Assembly (NCBI GenBank): GCA_016342345.1
Contig: JAEINO010000024.1
Location: forward strand, 1 to 52,391
Source: Pseudodesulfovibrio sp.
GTDB taxonomy: Bacteria > Desulfobacterota > Desulfovibrionia > Desulfovibrionales > Desulfovibrionaceae
DNA: 52,391 bases
Direction of reading: 5' to 3'
Position numbers and translations under genes: made by a program. Below are positions 23,641 through 32,719 of this stretch, piece by piece (the stretch's first letter is position 1; each line of letters opens with the position of its first letter). The notes under the pieces are model-generated. The model was not told the DNA's origin. It searched no databases and saw nothing but the letters and a program-made list of their open reading frames with translations.

Positions 23641-26571
23641 ATGAGCCAGGACTTTCTCGATCCAGAAATCTTAACCGATTTTTTTGTTGAAGCCAAAGAG
23701 CATTTGGAAACAATTGAGCCAAATTTGCTTGAGCTCGAAAAAAGTCCTGACAATTTAGGGCTTTTGAACGAGATTTTTCGCCCGATGCATTCTCTGAAGG
23801 GCGCATCTGGTTTTCTCGGGTTGAACAAAATCAATGGGTTGGCGCACAAGGCCGAGAATATTCTGGATGAGTTGCGTCAAGGGTCCATGAAGGTGACCGG
23901 GACCATTATGGACCTGATCCTTTCCGCCACGGATGCCTTGCGCACAATCGTGGACAATCTGGAAACTAGCGGCGTTGAAGGGGATGTGGATACGGCACCC
24001 ATTATCGCTCGGATCGAAGCGGCTCTTGTCGGAGAACTCGATGAGGAGTGTGCTGCTCCGATTGTTGAGCCTGCCAATGAATCGATTTCTTCCGAAGTCG
24101 TTGCTGAGTCCATTGTGGTCGATACTGTGAATATTTCTGAGATTGAATCAATTGTTACCGAACCAGAACCCGTCTTTGCTGCGGAGGATACTGGGAATAA
24201 TGCCATGACAGCACTGTTTCAACCAATACCGGACCCTGATTTCGACGATACCCCGTATGTTCTTACGACTGTAGGCGAGGGGCATCTGGCTGATTTTCTT
24301 GAAGAGGCACATGAGATTATTGAAAATCTCAATAGGTGCCTGCTGGCCCTTGAGGGTGATCCTGATGGCAGCGATGAAATGATCAATGATACGTTCAGAT
24401 ATTTCCATAACTTGAAGGGCAATAGTGGCATCATCGGATTCAAGGAACTCAATTCCTTGACCCATGAGGCCGAAACCTTGCTCAACAAGGTTCGCAAGGG
24501 GGAAATCTCTTCTAGTCAGGGACTTATCGATCTCTTGCTCGCCGCGGTTGATCTTATTGAAGAGTTGGTTGGCAAGGTTGATGTCGAGACCAATACGGTT
24601 ACACCTGTGGATACCAGCGTCATGGCGCAGATTCTTCAGAAAGTAACGCAGGAAGGCGATGCCTCGGCTGTACAGGGAGCCATTCCCAACGGCAAGGCGA
24701 CTTCTGAGTCCGCTGTGACGGCAGAAGATGTTGCTGTTCCGGCTGTGGATTACGATCCCGAAGATGTTTCGCTTTTTATCCAGACTGTTAATCAGCAGTT
24801 TGAAGCGGCTGCGGTTGCCTTGGCTATGCTCAGGGAGGACTCCAGCCAGACCGATATTATTGATGGCCTGTTCAGGACATTTCAAACCATACAGAATTCC
24901 ACTGGCTATATGGGACTGGATGAAATCAAGGAATATGCCGGTCGTACCGTGGGCTTGGTTGATCAGGGCCGTAAGAGTGATATAGATTTTGGTTTGATGC
25001 TGGATATTCTTGATCAGGAATTCGAGATATTGAAGGACATGATACTCAAAGCTTTGGAAGGCATCACCGGAAGCCCGCTTCCTGATTCTGTCAAAAACGT
25101 GGTTGTGCCGGAACCTGTTCAGACAAAGGTATCCGAGCCACCTCTCGCACCCGAGCCATCTTTTGTTTCTGAGCCGGCGCCAACACCGGTTTCCGCGCCT
25201 GCTGTGTCGAAACCTGTGCCTTCTCCTGTCGCAAAGTCCGTTCCGCCAGCGGTTAAAACACCCACGTCCACTGCTGTCGGCAAAAGTGGAAAGAGTGTTA
25301 ATCAACCTCCGGCCAAACCAAAGGCTTCAAGCACCATTCGTGTGGATCATCAGAAACTAGACCACCTGATGAACGTCATTGGTGAGCTGATCATCAATCG
25401 CAACAGATATTCCATGCTTGCCCGTGCGCTGGAAGATGGGGTTGAGGAAGTTCATGTTGTTGCACAGCAACTTACCGAGACTACTTACGCCATGGCCCGT
25501 ATTTCAGACAATCTTCAGGATACCATCATGAAGGTTCGCATGGTGCCAGTCCAGACTGTTTTTTCTCGTTTTCCTCGTCTGGTGCGAGATCTCAGTCGCA
25601 AAAGTGGCAAGCAGGTGGAGTTGATTCTGGAAGGCGAAGAAACCGAATTTGATAAGAGTGTTGTCGAGGAGATTGGTGATCCCTTGGTTCACCTTGTCCG
25701 CAACGCAGTCGATCACGGCCTGGAAGATGAGCAGGAGCGGATCAAGGCTGGCAAGAAACCCAAGGGGCATGTCTGGCTTCGCGCCTATCACAAGGGTAAT
25801 TCCGTAGCCATCGAAGTTGAGGATGATGGTCGTGGAATCGATCCTGACAAGCTCAAGCAGGTTGCCATCCGAAAGGGTGTCATCACTCAGGAAGAAGCCA
25901 ATGCCATGGATGACCGTGAGGCCCTTGAACTTATCTTTGCTCCTGGCTTCTCGTCGGCGGAAAAGGTCACGGATATTTCAGGTCGTGGCGTTGGCATGGA
26001 CGTGGTCAAAACCAATATCAAGAATCTCAAGGGAAGCGTGCATACTCAGTCAGAAATTGGCAAAGGTACCAAGCTGACCTTGACCTTGCCGTTGACTCTG
26101 GCGATTATTGATGCGCTCATGGTTCAGGTGGCAGGTGATACTTTTGCCATTCCTTTGGACGCGGTTTCCGAGACGACCAAGATCGAAGTCGAGAAACTGT
26201 CCAATATCAATAATCGCAAGGCAGTTACTTTGCGAGGCGAAGTTCTGGGTGTTGTTGAGCTTTCGGAATTGCTTGGCTTGCCTGCAGCCGTGGAGGAACG
26301 CGATGTTCTGCCCATGGTCGTTATTCAGATTAATGATCGTCGTCTTGGGCTGGTTGTGGATCGTCTTTTGGAACGGCAGGAGATTGTCATTAAACCGTTG
26401 GGTCAATATCTTAATAATTTCAGCCTTAAAGGGTTGTCTGGTGCGACCATAATGGGTGATGGTTCCGTTGTTTTGATTCTTGATCCGCATGAGATATACA
26501 GTATATCCACTCAGCTTGGGCGCAAGCAGGAGCCTTTGGTTGTTGCAGGCGCATTGCCGAGCGGAAGATAG
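23641..26571 (+). CDS. cheA: CheA, chemotaxis histidine kinase with three HPt-like modules
   Basis: 976 residues, longer than the usual ~650-750. HPt module 1 (about 5-110) has H50 in MHSLKGASGF. Module 2 (about 210-310) has H256 in FHNLKGNSGI. Module 3 (about 370-460) has the same fold pattern but Q415 replaces His (FQTIQNSTGY), so it cannot be phosphorylated. A Pro/Val-rich linker (about 490-560) follows. Then come the dimerisation domain, the HATPase domain (N box HLVRNAVDHGLE; G boxes DDGRGI and GRGVGMDVVK) and a CheW-like C-terminal domain. No clear P2 CheY-binding domain is seen. GAGGAAAA lies just before the ATG. No CheW gene is present in the window. Confidence 0.95.
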   Translation: MSQDFLDPEILTDFFVEAKEHLETIEPNLLELEKSPDNLGLLNEIFRPMHSLKGASGFLGLNKINGLAHKAENILDELRQGSMKVTGTIMDLILSATDALRTIVDNLETSGVEGDVDTAPIIARIEAALVGELDEECAAPIVEPANESISSEVVAESIVVDTVNISEIESIVTEPEPVFAAEDTGNNAMTALFQPIPDPDFDDTPYVLTTVGEGHLADFLEEAHEIIENLNRCLLALEGDPDGSDEMINDTFRYFHNLKGNSGIIGFKELNSLTHEAETLLNKVRKGEISSSQGLIDLLLAAVDLIEELVGKVDVETNTVTPVDTSVMAQILQKVTQEGDASAVQGAIPNGKATSESAVTAEDVAVPAVDYDPEDVSLFIQTVNQQFEAAAVALAMLREDSSQTDIIDGLFRTFQTIQNSTGYMGLDEIKEYAGRTVGLVDQGRKSDIDFGLMLDILDQEFEILKDMILKALEGITGSPLPDSVKNVVVPEPVQTKVSEPPLAPEPSFVSEPAPTPVSAPAVSKPVPSPVAKSVPPAVKTPTSTAVGKSGKSVNQPPAKPKASSTIRVDHQKLDHLMNVIGELIINRNRYSMLARALEDGVEEVHVVAQQLTETTYAMARISDNLQDTIMKVRMVPVQTVFSRFPRLVRDLSRKSGKQVELILEGEETEFDKSVVEEIGDPLVHLVRNAVDHGLEDEQERIKAGKKPKGHVWLRAYHKGNSVAIEVEDDGRGIDPDKLKQVAIRKGVITQEEANAMDDREALELIFAPGFSSAEKVTDISGRGVGMDVVKTNIKNLKGSVHTQSEIGKGTKLTLTLPLTLAIIDALMVQVAGDTFAIPLDAVSETTKIEVEKLSNINNRKAVTLRGEVLGVVELSELLGLPAAVEERDVLPMVVIQINDRRLGLVVDRLLERQEIVIKPLGQYLNNFSLKGLSGATIMGDGSVVLILDPHEIYSISTQLGRKQEPLVVAGALPSGR

Positions 26572-26586
26572 AATAGATACAGATTG

Positions 26587-26626
26587 AAAAAAGGCCGGGA
26601 AGTTTAAACTTCCCGGCCTTTTCTTT
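26587..26626. terminator. Strong bidirectional terminator
   Basis: AAGGCCGGGAAG (26591-26602) and CTTCCCGGCCTT (26609-26620) form a perfect 12-bp stem with a TTTAAA loop, flanked by A and T runs. It ends the che operon and the convergent membrane-protein gene. Confidence 0.95.
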
Positions 26627-26644
26627 TGCGGTCTGTATAATGGT

Positions 26645-27565
26645 TTAGAACATGGACATGAAGTTGACGAACAGTGTGGCGTTCAGAGTATGCATGAGCC
26701 AGAATAGGCCGATTGCCAAGAAAGTCAGTCCTTTGTACTGGAGGGGCGTTGTGCTTCGAGCTATTACGAGCCAGATAACGACGCACAAGACACCGAGTCC
26801 TGCGGCTGCAGCCCAAACAATCCCTAACGATGTGTCCAGTGTCATGACCCTGATTTTATCTGGTAGTGTTGCCAGAAGCCATCCCTGACATGCAAGGAAA
26901 CCGATCATGGGAATGGCAGCCCATCGTGCGGCCAGTCTGAGGGAGAAGTTGTAATAGTCGCGGCCAAAGTCATCTTTCTTGCGTCTGGAGATAAGGTAGA
27001 CACAGCTCAGTGCCGCAGCGGCTGAGATGATGAGGATGGAGTACATGGTGGCCAGGGGCCATGCCATGTCAGGGGTGGGAATGGTGGTTCGGTTGATGTC
27101 TGCGGACAATCCAATCATGAGTTTGGCCGGAACAGCAATAGCGATGCCGGTTACAGATGCGATGGCTGATCCAAGACCCAGGGCAATGTGTATGCCCTTG
27201 GCTTTGTCCATTTTTTGCCAACTCAGGTAGTAGGGGATGCCTAGAATAATGAAAACACCAAGAGCGAAGCAGGCATTGATAATAGGGGGAGTCGGTTCAG
27301 AAAACTTCTGGATGAATTGAGGAAATTTGAATAACACGACACCGAATGCGGCTCCGTAAATGACAAGCATTATGAGGAGAAGGACCAGCCCCATGGATGC
27401 GGTCTGCTGTCCAAATTTGTCGTAGAAAACGCGGCCTTTGGCTTTTGCGGAAAGTTCGCCAAGAACAGCGATGATCGGGCTACCGAAGGCACCCATGCCC
27501 AGCAGGCTGAAAAAGGCAGGAGCCAGCATGAATGCGGCCATGGTTAATAATTCGTTTGTAGTCAT
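26645..27565 (-). CDS. Polytopic inner-membrane protein, unknown function
   Basis: 306 residues from the ATG at 27565, which has GGAGA about 11 bases upstream. Roughly eight hydrophobic helices are visible, the first at about 5-30 and the last at 280-300, with short basic loops (ISRRKKDDFGRDYY) between. Small residues and aromatic-rich helices are reminiscent of respiratory or electron-transfer membrane subunits, but I see no conserved heme or quinone motif and do not assign a family. It stands alone between the che terminator and the divergent lipoprotein gene. Confidence 0.75.
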   Translation of the reverse strand: MTTNELLTMAAFMLAPAFFSLLGMGAFGSPIIAVLGELSAKAKGRVFYDKFGQQTASMGLVLLLIMLVIYGAAFGVVLFKFPQFIQKFSEPTPPIINACFALGVFIILGIPYYLSWQKMDKAKGIHIALGLGSAIASVTGIAIAVPAKLMIGLSADINRTTIPTPDMAWPLATMYSILIISAAAALSCVYLISRRKKDDFGRDYYNFSLRLAARWAAIPMIGFLACQGWLLATLPDKIRVMTLDTSLGIVWAAAAGLGVLCVVIWLVIARSTTPLQYKGLTFLAIGLFWLMHTLNATLFVNFMSMF

Positions 27566-27761
27566 GTTTGTCGGTTCTCCGATGTGTTTGATTCGATGCA
27601 CTGGTGTGGTACGTGAATCTTTTTGCCTGAAAATCGTGTGTCACGCAAGGTGGTGCATGGATATGTATTTCTTGTGATTCGTATCGATTCCTTGCAAAAA
27701 GTTCCTGCTTCGCTTATTTCTTACGTGATTACTGAAACGTGAGAAATTGGAGAATTCCTCG

Positions 27762-28640
27762 ATGAAATATATGAAGCTCGTTTTGTTCGCCGTACTTTGG
27801 CTGTCCGTTGTCGGCTGTACCGCCGCCAAGCAGGATGCGGCCACTACATCGGCAAGCATGGAGTGGCGCGTCAAGAGCCTTGAGGAGAGTTTTCTGAATT
27901 TTCGAGAGAGACAACGGCTACAAGACGATGAAAATATGCAAAATAATGAGGCTGTTGAAGAACGTTTAAAATCCGTTGAGGGGCAGGTTGCCTCTTTGAA
28001 AACAGGTGATTCCGTGATGGACGCTCCTGCCGACTCGGTCGAAGAAACCCCGATGGACAAAGGGTGGGTGACTGACTTGAAGCCCGATGAAAAGGGATGG
28101 GTTGAAGGTCAGGAAGCTCAGCTTAAAGACCCTATGGCCGAAAGTGGAGAAGAAAAACCGTGGGCGCAGGTACCCGGTCCTTCTCCTGTCATTCCAGAGC
28201 CAAAGGTGATCAAGAGAGCAGGGACGCCGGTTGCGAAGGCGACGGCAAAGCCCAGAACTGTGTCCAGTTCCAAATCCATGTACGACCAAGGTCTCGCCAA
28301 ATACAATGCTGATGACTTTGAAGGTGCGCGTGGTGTCTTTGATGAATTTCTTAAGAAATACTCAAAAGACAGCTTGGTGCCTAATGCGTTGTATTGGAAG
28401 GGGGAGACCTATTATTCTCAGAAGGATTTTGCTCAGGCCATCCTAACTTTCAAGGAAGTCACTGGTCGTTTCCCCAAGCATGACAAGGCTGCCTCGGCTC
28501 TGCTCAAGATTGGTATGTCTTATGACAAGGTTGGGGATTCCGAGAATGCAATTTTTTATCTTCGGGCTATGGTCGAGGATTTTCCGAACTCCGATGCGGC
28601 CGAGTTGGCCCGCACCGAGTTGAAACGTTTGGGCGGCTAG
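27762..28640 (+). CDS. CpoB/YbgF-like protein with lipoprotein signal
   Basis: 292 residues from the ATG at 27762 with GGAG 9 to 12 bases upstream. The N-terminus is a lipoprotein signal (LVLFAVLWLSVVGC, lipid-anchor Cys19 followed by Thr, predicting outer-membrane retention). A coiled coil follows at about 30-75, then a Pro/Lys-rich linker. The C-terminal ~125 residues carry three TPR-like repeats of the tol-pal accessory protein family (SMYDQGLAKYNADDFEGAR..., YWKGETYYSQKDFAQAI..., IGMSYDKVGDSENAI). In Gram-negative bacteria CpoB links the Tol-Pal machine to cell-wall synthesis at division. No tol genes are nearby. E. coli CpoB is soluble, so the lipobox is a difference. Confidence 0.85.
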   Translation: MKYMKLVLFAVLWLSVVGCTAAKQDAATTSASMEWRVKSLEESFLNFRERQRLQDDENMQNNEAVEERLKSVEGQVASLKTGDSVMDAPADSVEETPMDKGWVTDLKPDEKGWVEGQEAQLKDPMAESGEEKPWAQVPGPSPVIPEPKVIKRAGTPVAKATAKPRTVSSSKSMYDQGLAKYNADDFEGARGVFDEFLKKYSKDSLVPNALYWKGETYYSQKDFAQAILTFKEVTGRFPKHDKAASALLKIGMSYDKVGDSENAIFYLRAMVEDFPNSDAAELARTELKRLGG

Positions 28641-28722
28641 TCGCTGAATAGTAAAGTTGTTTCGGGCCGGAATTCCATATAAGTTTGTGGGTTCCGGTCT
28701 TGTCTTTTGAAAAGATGAACCA

Positions 28723-29976
28723 ATGGATCTTAATAAAGAATATTTTGCATGCCTTGCCCTTAAGCATACTCCTAAGCTTACCAAAAAGAAGCTTGCAGAT
28801 ATACTTACGCATTATGACAGTGCCTATGAAGCACTTCAGGATGCAGCATCGTGGCCCAGTTTTGAGTTGATAGGCAAAACTCTGTCCAGATCATTCCAGA
28901 GCGAAATCTGGCGGGAAAAAGCTGAAGCGGAGTACAAGGCGGCCATGAAGGCCGGGATGCAGGTTCTCAGTTGGTATGATCCCCGGTACCCTGCGCTTCT
29001 TCGTCAGATCCATGAACCGCCCCTTCTTCTTTATTATACAGGTGACGTTTCGCTTTTAAAGAGTCCTGGTGTCGCGGTTGTCGGTGCCCGGGAGTGCACA
29101 CGTTTGGGTTTGGAGGCGGCAGGGCGAATCAGTATGGAGCTGTCAGGCATAGGCATTACGGTTATTTCCGGTCTTGCCCTTGGTATTGATTGTCAGGCGC
29201 ACCTTGGGGCACTCAGGGGAATTGGTAGCACTGTAGCGGTCCTTGGCTGCGGTTTGGACGTCAATTATCCGCCCAGAAATCGTGAAGTACGCAGACGGTT
29301 GGACAAGGAAGCTCTGGTAGTCACTGAGTATGGCCCTGGAGTCGAGCCATGGCCTGGAAATTTTCCGTATCGAAATCGAATTATCAGTGGATTGTCTCTA
29401 GGTGTTCTTGTTGCCGAAGCCGCGCACAACAGCGGCAGTCTCATCACGGCGCGTCTCGCCGGGGAGCAGGGCAGGGATGTCTTTGCTTTGCCGGGTCCCA
29501 TAGGACAACCCTCTTTTACAGGTTGTCATCGGCTCATCAAGCAGGGTGCTGCTCTGGTTGAGAATGCACGTGATATAGTGGAAATCCTGCGATATGATTT
29601 TGCTCGTGAGCTTGAAGGTGTTCCTGATCCGGTACTTGATGAAGTGGAAGAGGAAGTTGACACGAGTCAGGCCACAGTGAAGAAGGCTTCAAAAAAGAAG
29701 GTCAGTCAAGGCGGCAAGAAGCGGCCGTCCGAAAAAAAACAGGAAGAATCACCTCGGAAAAAGTCAAGTTTCGCGGATCGAGAATCCATGTCCCTGAATG
29801 AAGAGGAGTGCACAATCCTGACTGTTCTTGACGGAATAGACAAGATGCACATAGATGCTCTTGGACGGCTATTGCATTGGGATTCGCCCAAGGTCAGCAA
29901 AGTTCTGTTGATGCTTGAAATGCGCGGTGCAGTGCAGCAACTGCCGGGCATGTGGTATCTTGCCAGGGAATCATAA
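28723..29976 (+). CDS. dprA: DprA, DNA-processing protein (RecA loader in transformation)
   Basis: 417 residues. An N-terminal SAM-like helical region (1-65) precedes the Rossmann DprA/Smf core (about 75-290), which shows VAVVGARECTRLG, SGLALGIDCQAH, PYRNRIISGLS and GSLITARLA. A Lys-rich linker (about 310-345) then leads to a C-terminal winged-helix domain (about 350-417). DprA binds single-stranded DNA and loads RecA; it is widespread even where transformation is not known. The stop is 15 bases before the next gene, suggesting co-transcription. Confidence 0.95.
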   Translation: MDLNKEYFACLALKHTPKLTKKKLADILTHYDSAYEALQDAASWPSFELIGKTLSRSFQSEIWREKAEAEYKAAMKAGMQVLSWYDPRYPALLRQIHEPPLLLYYTGDVSLLKSPGVAVVGARECTRLGLEAAGRISMELSGIGITVISGLALGIDCQAHLGALRGIGSTVAVLGCGLDVNYPPRNREVRRRLDKEALVVTEYGPGVEPWPGNFPYRNRIISGLSLGVLVAEAAHNSGSLITARLAGEQGRDVFALPGPIGQPSFTGCHRLIKQGAALVENARDIVEILRYDFARELEGVPDPVLDEVEEEVDTSQATVKKASKKKVSQGGKKRPSEKKQEESPRKKSSFADRESMSLNEEECTILTVLDGIDKMHIDALGRLLHWDSPKVSKVLLMLEMRGAVQQLPGMWYLARES

Positions 29977-29991
29977 CATGTTGAGGATATT

Positions 29992-30264
29992 ATGGATTGG
30001 AAACTCTTAGCCACAACTTTTGGCACGTTGTTCGTTGCTGAGTTGGGTGATAAAACGCAGCTTGCCTGCATGCTTATGACGGCCAAGACGCAGAAACCGT
30101 GGACGGTCTTTCTCGGATCATCTCTGGCCCTTGTTCTGGTCAGTTTTCTGGGGGTGATGTTTGCCCAGTTCATCTGCCAATATGTTTCGCCGCAGGTCAT
30201 CAAGAAAGTGGCGGCAGTTTCTTTTGTTGTCATGGGATGTCTGATATTCTTTGATAAAATGTGA
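29992..30264 (+). CDS. Half-size UPF0016/Gdt1-family membrane transporter
   Basis: 90 residues with three hydrophobic helices. The family signature ELGDKTQ appears once (17-23), as in single-repeat bacterial members that must pair to form the two-motif pore of full-length Gdt1/TMEM165 or Mn2+ exporters. The likely role is divalent cation (Mn2+ or Ca2+) export across the inner membrane, inferred from the family. It follows dprA after 15 bases. Confidence 0.85.
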   Translation: MDWKLLATTFGTLFVAELGDKTQLACMLMTAKTQKPWTVFLGSSLALVLVSFLGVMFAQFICQYVSPQVIKKVAAVSFVVMGCLIFFDKM

Positions 30265-30356
30265 TGCACGGTCTTGAGGGAAAAGTCTAAGCCGTGTATC
30301 TTTGCTTTTAGTGGAATAAATGATGTTTGAATAATGGGTATTGAGTTGAAATAATT

Positions 30357-30758
30357 ATGCAAAAGATACCAATAGATCTTGCCGCACCCGGTATGAAGCT
30401 GGCTAAGCCTGTTATCAAGGAAGGGGGCATGACCATTATGGCCGAGGGCATGGAGCTGACTGAAAGCCTTATTGTCCGGCTGGAGAATATGAAGATTGAT
30501 CGCATAACGGTTCAAGGTCATCCTGTGGATATGGGGGGGGCCGGTTCTGGCACCAAGTATGCCGAGCGTCTTGAGCGGCTGGATGTTCTGTTTCGTCGTT
30601 ATGGCGAGGACAAATGGATGATGCGAGTCAAGAATCGCATGTCCCAGTATTTTCAGATCAAGGCAGCAGCCCAGGAAGCCAAGATGAATGCAGCAGGTAT
30701 CTCTGAGATCGAAGAGAATGGTGAAGACGTGGTTGAAGCGGACAAAGGCAAGGTATAG
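30357..30758 (+). CDS. Small protein paired with the HDOD gene, possibly DUF3391-like
   Basis: 133 residues. The first 60 (IPIDLAAPGMKLAKPVIKEGGM... LIVRLENMKIDRITVQG) resemble the beta-rich N-terminal module found ahead of HD-GYP and HDOD output domains. The rest is a charged helix with an acidic tail. It ends 2 bases before the HDOD gene, so the two may form a split version of a usually fused protein. No catalytic residues are visible. Confidence 0.65.
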   Translation: MQKIPIDLAAPGMKLAKPVIKEGGMTIMAEGMELTESLIVRLENMKIDRITVQGHPVDMGGAGSGTKYAERLERLDVLFRRYGEDKWMMRVKNRMSQYFQIKAAAQEAKMNAAGISEIEENGEDVVEADKGKV

Positions 30759-30760
30759 AC

Positions 30761-31597
30761 ATGGACGCGGATTTGAAAACCAGCGTTCGTGGGGAAATAC
30801 TCCAGGTCAAGGATCTGCCGACATTGCCGCACGTCTTGAGCGAAGTCACCAAGCTCGTTGAGGACCCTGATGCTTCCAGTGAGGCCATCGCCAAGGTCAT
30901 CTCCACTGATCAGGTGTTGTCCGCCAAGGTTCTCAAGATGGTTAATTCACCTATCTACGGATTCCCGGGGCGTATTAGTTCCATTCAGCATGCCTTGGTA
31001 TTACTAGGTTTCAATGTTGTTCGGGGAATTATTATCTCTACCTCGGTTTTCGATATGATGGTTCTGTCCATGAAGGGCTTGTGGGAGCACAGCCTTGGGT
31101 GTGCCACGGCCTGTAATGTTATCGCTCGTCGAGCCGGTTTCGAGGACCCTGAGGAATATGCCGTTGCCGGACTTCTTCATGATTTGAGCAAGGTTGTTAC
31201 TGCTGTTCAATTGCCGGAATTGCATCAGACTATCCTTGATACGGTTCAGGCCAAGCAGATGACCTATTTTCAGGCCGAAAAAGATGTCATGGGTTTCGGC
31301 CATGATCGTATCAATGCCTGGCTTGCCCGCCATTGGGGTTTGCCTCCGAATATTCGTGAAGCCATGAGTCGGCATCATACACCGCAATTGGCCGAGTTTT
31401 ACAAGCCTATGTCCTGCGTTGTGCATATTGGTGATTTTCTGGTCAGGTTGTTCGAGTTCGGAAATTCCGGCGATGACCAGACAGCGTATCTGCGCCCTGA
31501 GGCTCTTATCGAGTTGAAATTCAAGATGACGGATCTTGATAAGGTCATGGATGAGATGGCCGAGCAACTTCTCGAAGTTTCTGATCTCACATTTTAG
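30761..31597 (+). CDS. HDOD-domain signalling protein
   Basis: 278 residues. The HDOD signature runs from about 15 to 215: LPTLPHVLSEVTKLVEDPDA, ISTDQVLSAKVLKMVNSP, ISSIQHALVLLGFNVVRGI, and AGLLHDLSKVV. The last is a partial HD motif that keeps His-Asp, but the other phosphohydrolase residues are not all present. HDOD proteins are usually non-catalytic adaptors in two-component or cyclic-di-GMP signalling. It follows its small partner and precedes a receiver-GGDEF-like gene, making a signalling cluster. Confidence 0.9.
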   Translation: MDADLKTSVRGEILQVKDLPTLPHVLSEVTKLVEDPDASSEAIAKVISTDQVLSAKVLKMVNSPIYGFPGRISSIQHALVLLGFNVVRGIIISTSVFDMMVLSMKGLWEHSLGCATACNVIARRAGFEDPEEYAVAGLLHDLSKVVTAVQLPELHQTILDTVQAKQMTYFQAEKDVMGFGHDRINAWLARHWGLPPNIREAMSRHHTPQLAEFYKPMSCVVHIGDFLVRLFEFGNSGDDQTAYLRPEALIELKFKMTDLDKVMDEMAEQLLEVSDLTF

Positions 31598-31756
31598 GCG
31601 GGTTTTGGTTTTTTTTTATCCTTCCTTGCATTCTTTCAGCCATACTTGAAGAATGTTGTTTTTCTTCTGATGGGTGCCTTTGGGCAGGAACCATCGCAGC
31701 ATTGCAACTCCCCGTTCTCCTTTGACGAAGACGCGGACTGGTGCTAGATTCCTTGC

Positions 31757-32719
31757 ATGAGTCAAACCCTTCAGGATTCCCTTTTTCAACGCAAGCAGAC
31801 AGCTTTTTTGCTGTCGCCCGACAAAGCACTTGCTGAAATGCTGCAAATGCTCTGGTCGCCTGAAGTGATTGAGTTCACGGTTTTCGAGAAGGGTGGTGGT
31901 GCCATTGAGCACATGTTCAACGAACCGCCGGATCTCTTGGTGGTGGACAACCGACTTGAGGATATTTCCGGTAAGGAAGTGGCAGGCCTGGTCAAAAGTG
32001 AGAATGTGTATCGTCAGGTGCCAGTGGTCATGTGCGTTGACCCCATCGACGTGGAAGAACCGTGGAACTGGAACAAGGTCGAGGTTGATGATTTTCTGGT
32101 TCGTCCGTTCAATCCGGCTGAAGTGCGAGATCGGATCAACTTGACCCTGTGTCGGGCCATGCGTGCTCTTGATGCCAATCCCTTGTCGAAGTTGCCTGGA
32201 AATACTTCAATAATCCAGCGAATACAGTATCTCATTGACAGTGGTGAGGATTTTGCGCTGGCGTATTGCGATCTTGATTATTTCAAGTCCTACAACGACA
32301 AGTACGGTTTTTCACGGGGCGATGAGATTTTGATGATGTCCGCCCGTCTTATAGTCAATACAATTCGCAGTTACCAGGGCGTTCAAAGCTTTGTCGGTCA
32401 TGTTGGTGGTGATGATTTTGTGTTTATTTTGCCTCCGAATAATGTCGAGGGAGCCTGTCAGCGTATTATTAAGGATTTTGATGATATTGTGCCACATTTT
32501 TATGATCCGGACGATCGAAAGCGTGGCAATATCACATCCATAGATCGTGAGGGGGTTACCAAGATCTTCCCGCTCATGGCTGTATCCATTGCCGTGGTCA
32601 TTAATACCGAAGGGCGACTCAAGCATTATGGGGAAGTTTCCTCAATTGCCATGAGTCTGAAGAAAAAAGCCAAGGCGAATCCCAAGAGTTGCTATGTCCT
32701 TGACCAACGAAAAGCGTAA
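31757..32719 (+). CDS. Receiver-GGDEF-like protein with a variant signature
   Basis: 320 residues. The N-terminal ~130 resemble a response-regulator receiver (Asp in LLVVDNRLED, Lys/Arg region VDDFLVRPFNP), though the acidic pocket is incomplete. The GGDEF-like domain (about 140-315) has CDLDYFKSYNDKYGFSRGDEI and the signature GGDDF instead of GGDEF/GGEEF. GGDDF can be tolerated in some cyclases, so whether it makes c-di-GMP is uncertain; it may be a receptor. No strong ribosome site is seen. The 3' end overlaps the Xer gene by 26 bases. Confidence 0.85.
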   Translation: MSQTLQDSLFQRKQTAFLLSPDKALAEMLQMLWSPEVIEFTVFEKGGGAIEHMFNEPPDLLVVDNRLEDISGKEVAGLVKSENVYRQVPVVMCVDPIDVEEPWNWNKVEVDDFLVRPFNPAEVRDRINLTLCRAMRALDANPLSKLPGNTSIIQRIQYLIDSGEDFALAYCDLDYFKSYNDKYGFSRGDEILMMSARLIVNTIRSYQGVQSFVGHVGGDDFVFILPPNNVEGACQRIIKDFDDIVPHFYDPDDRKRGNITSIDREGVTKIFPLMAVSIAVVINTEGRLKHYGEVSSIAMSLKKKAKANPKSCYVLDQRKA

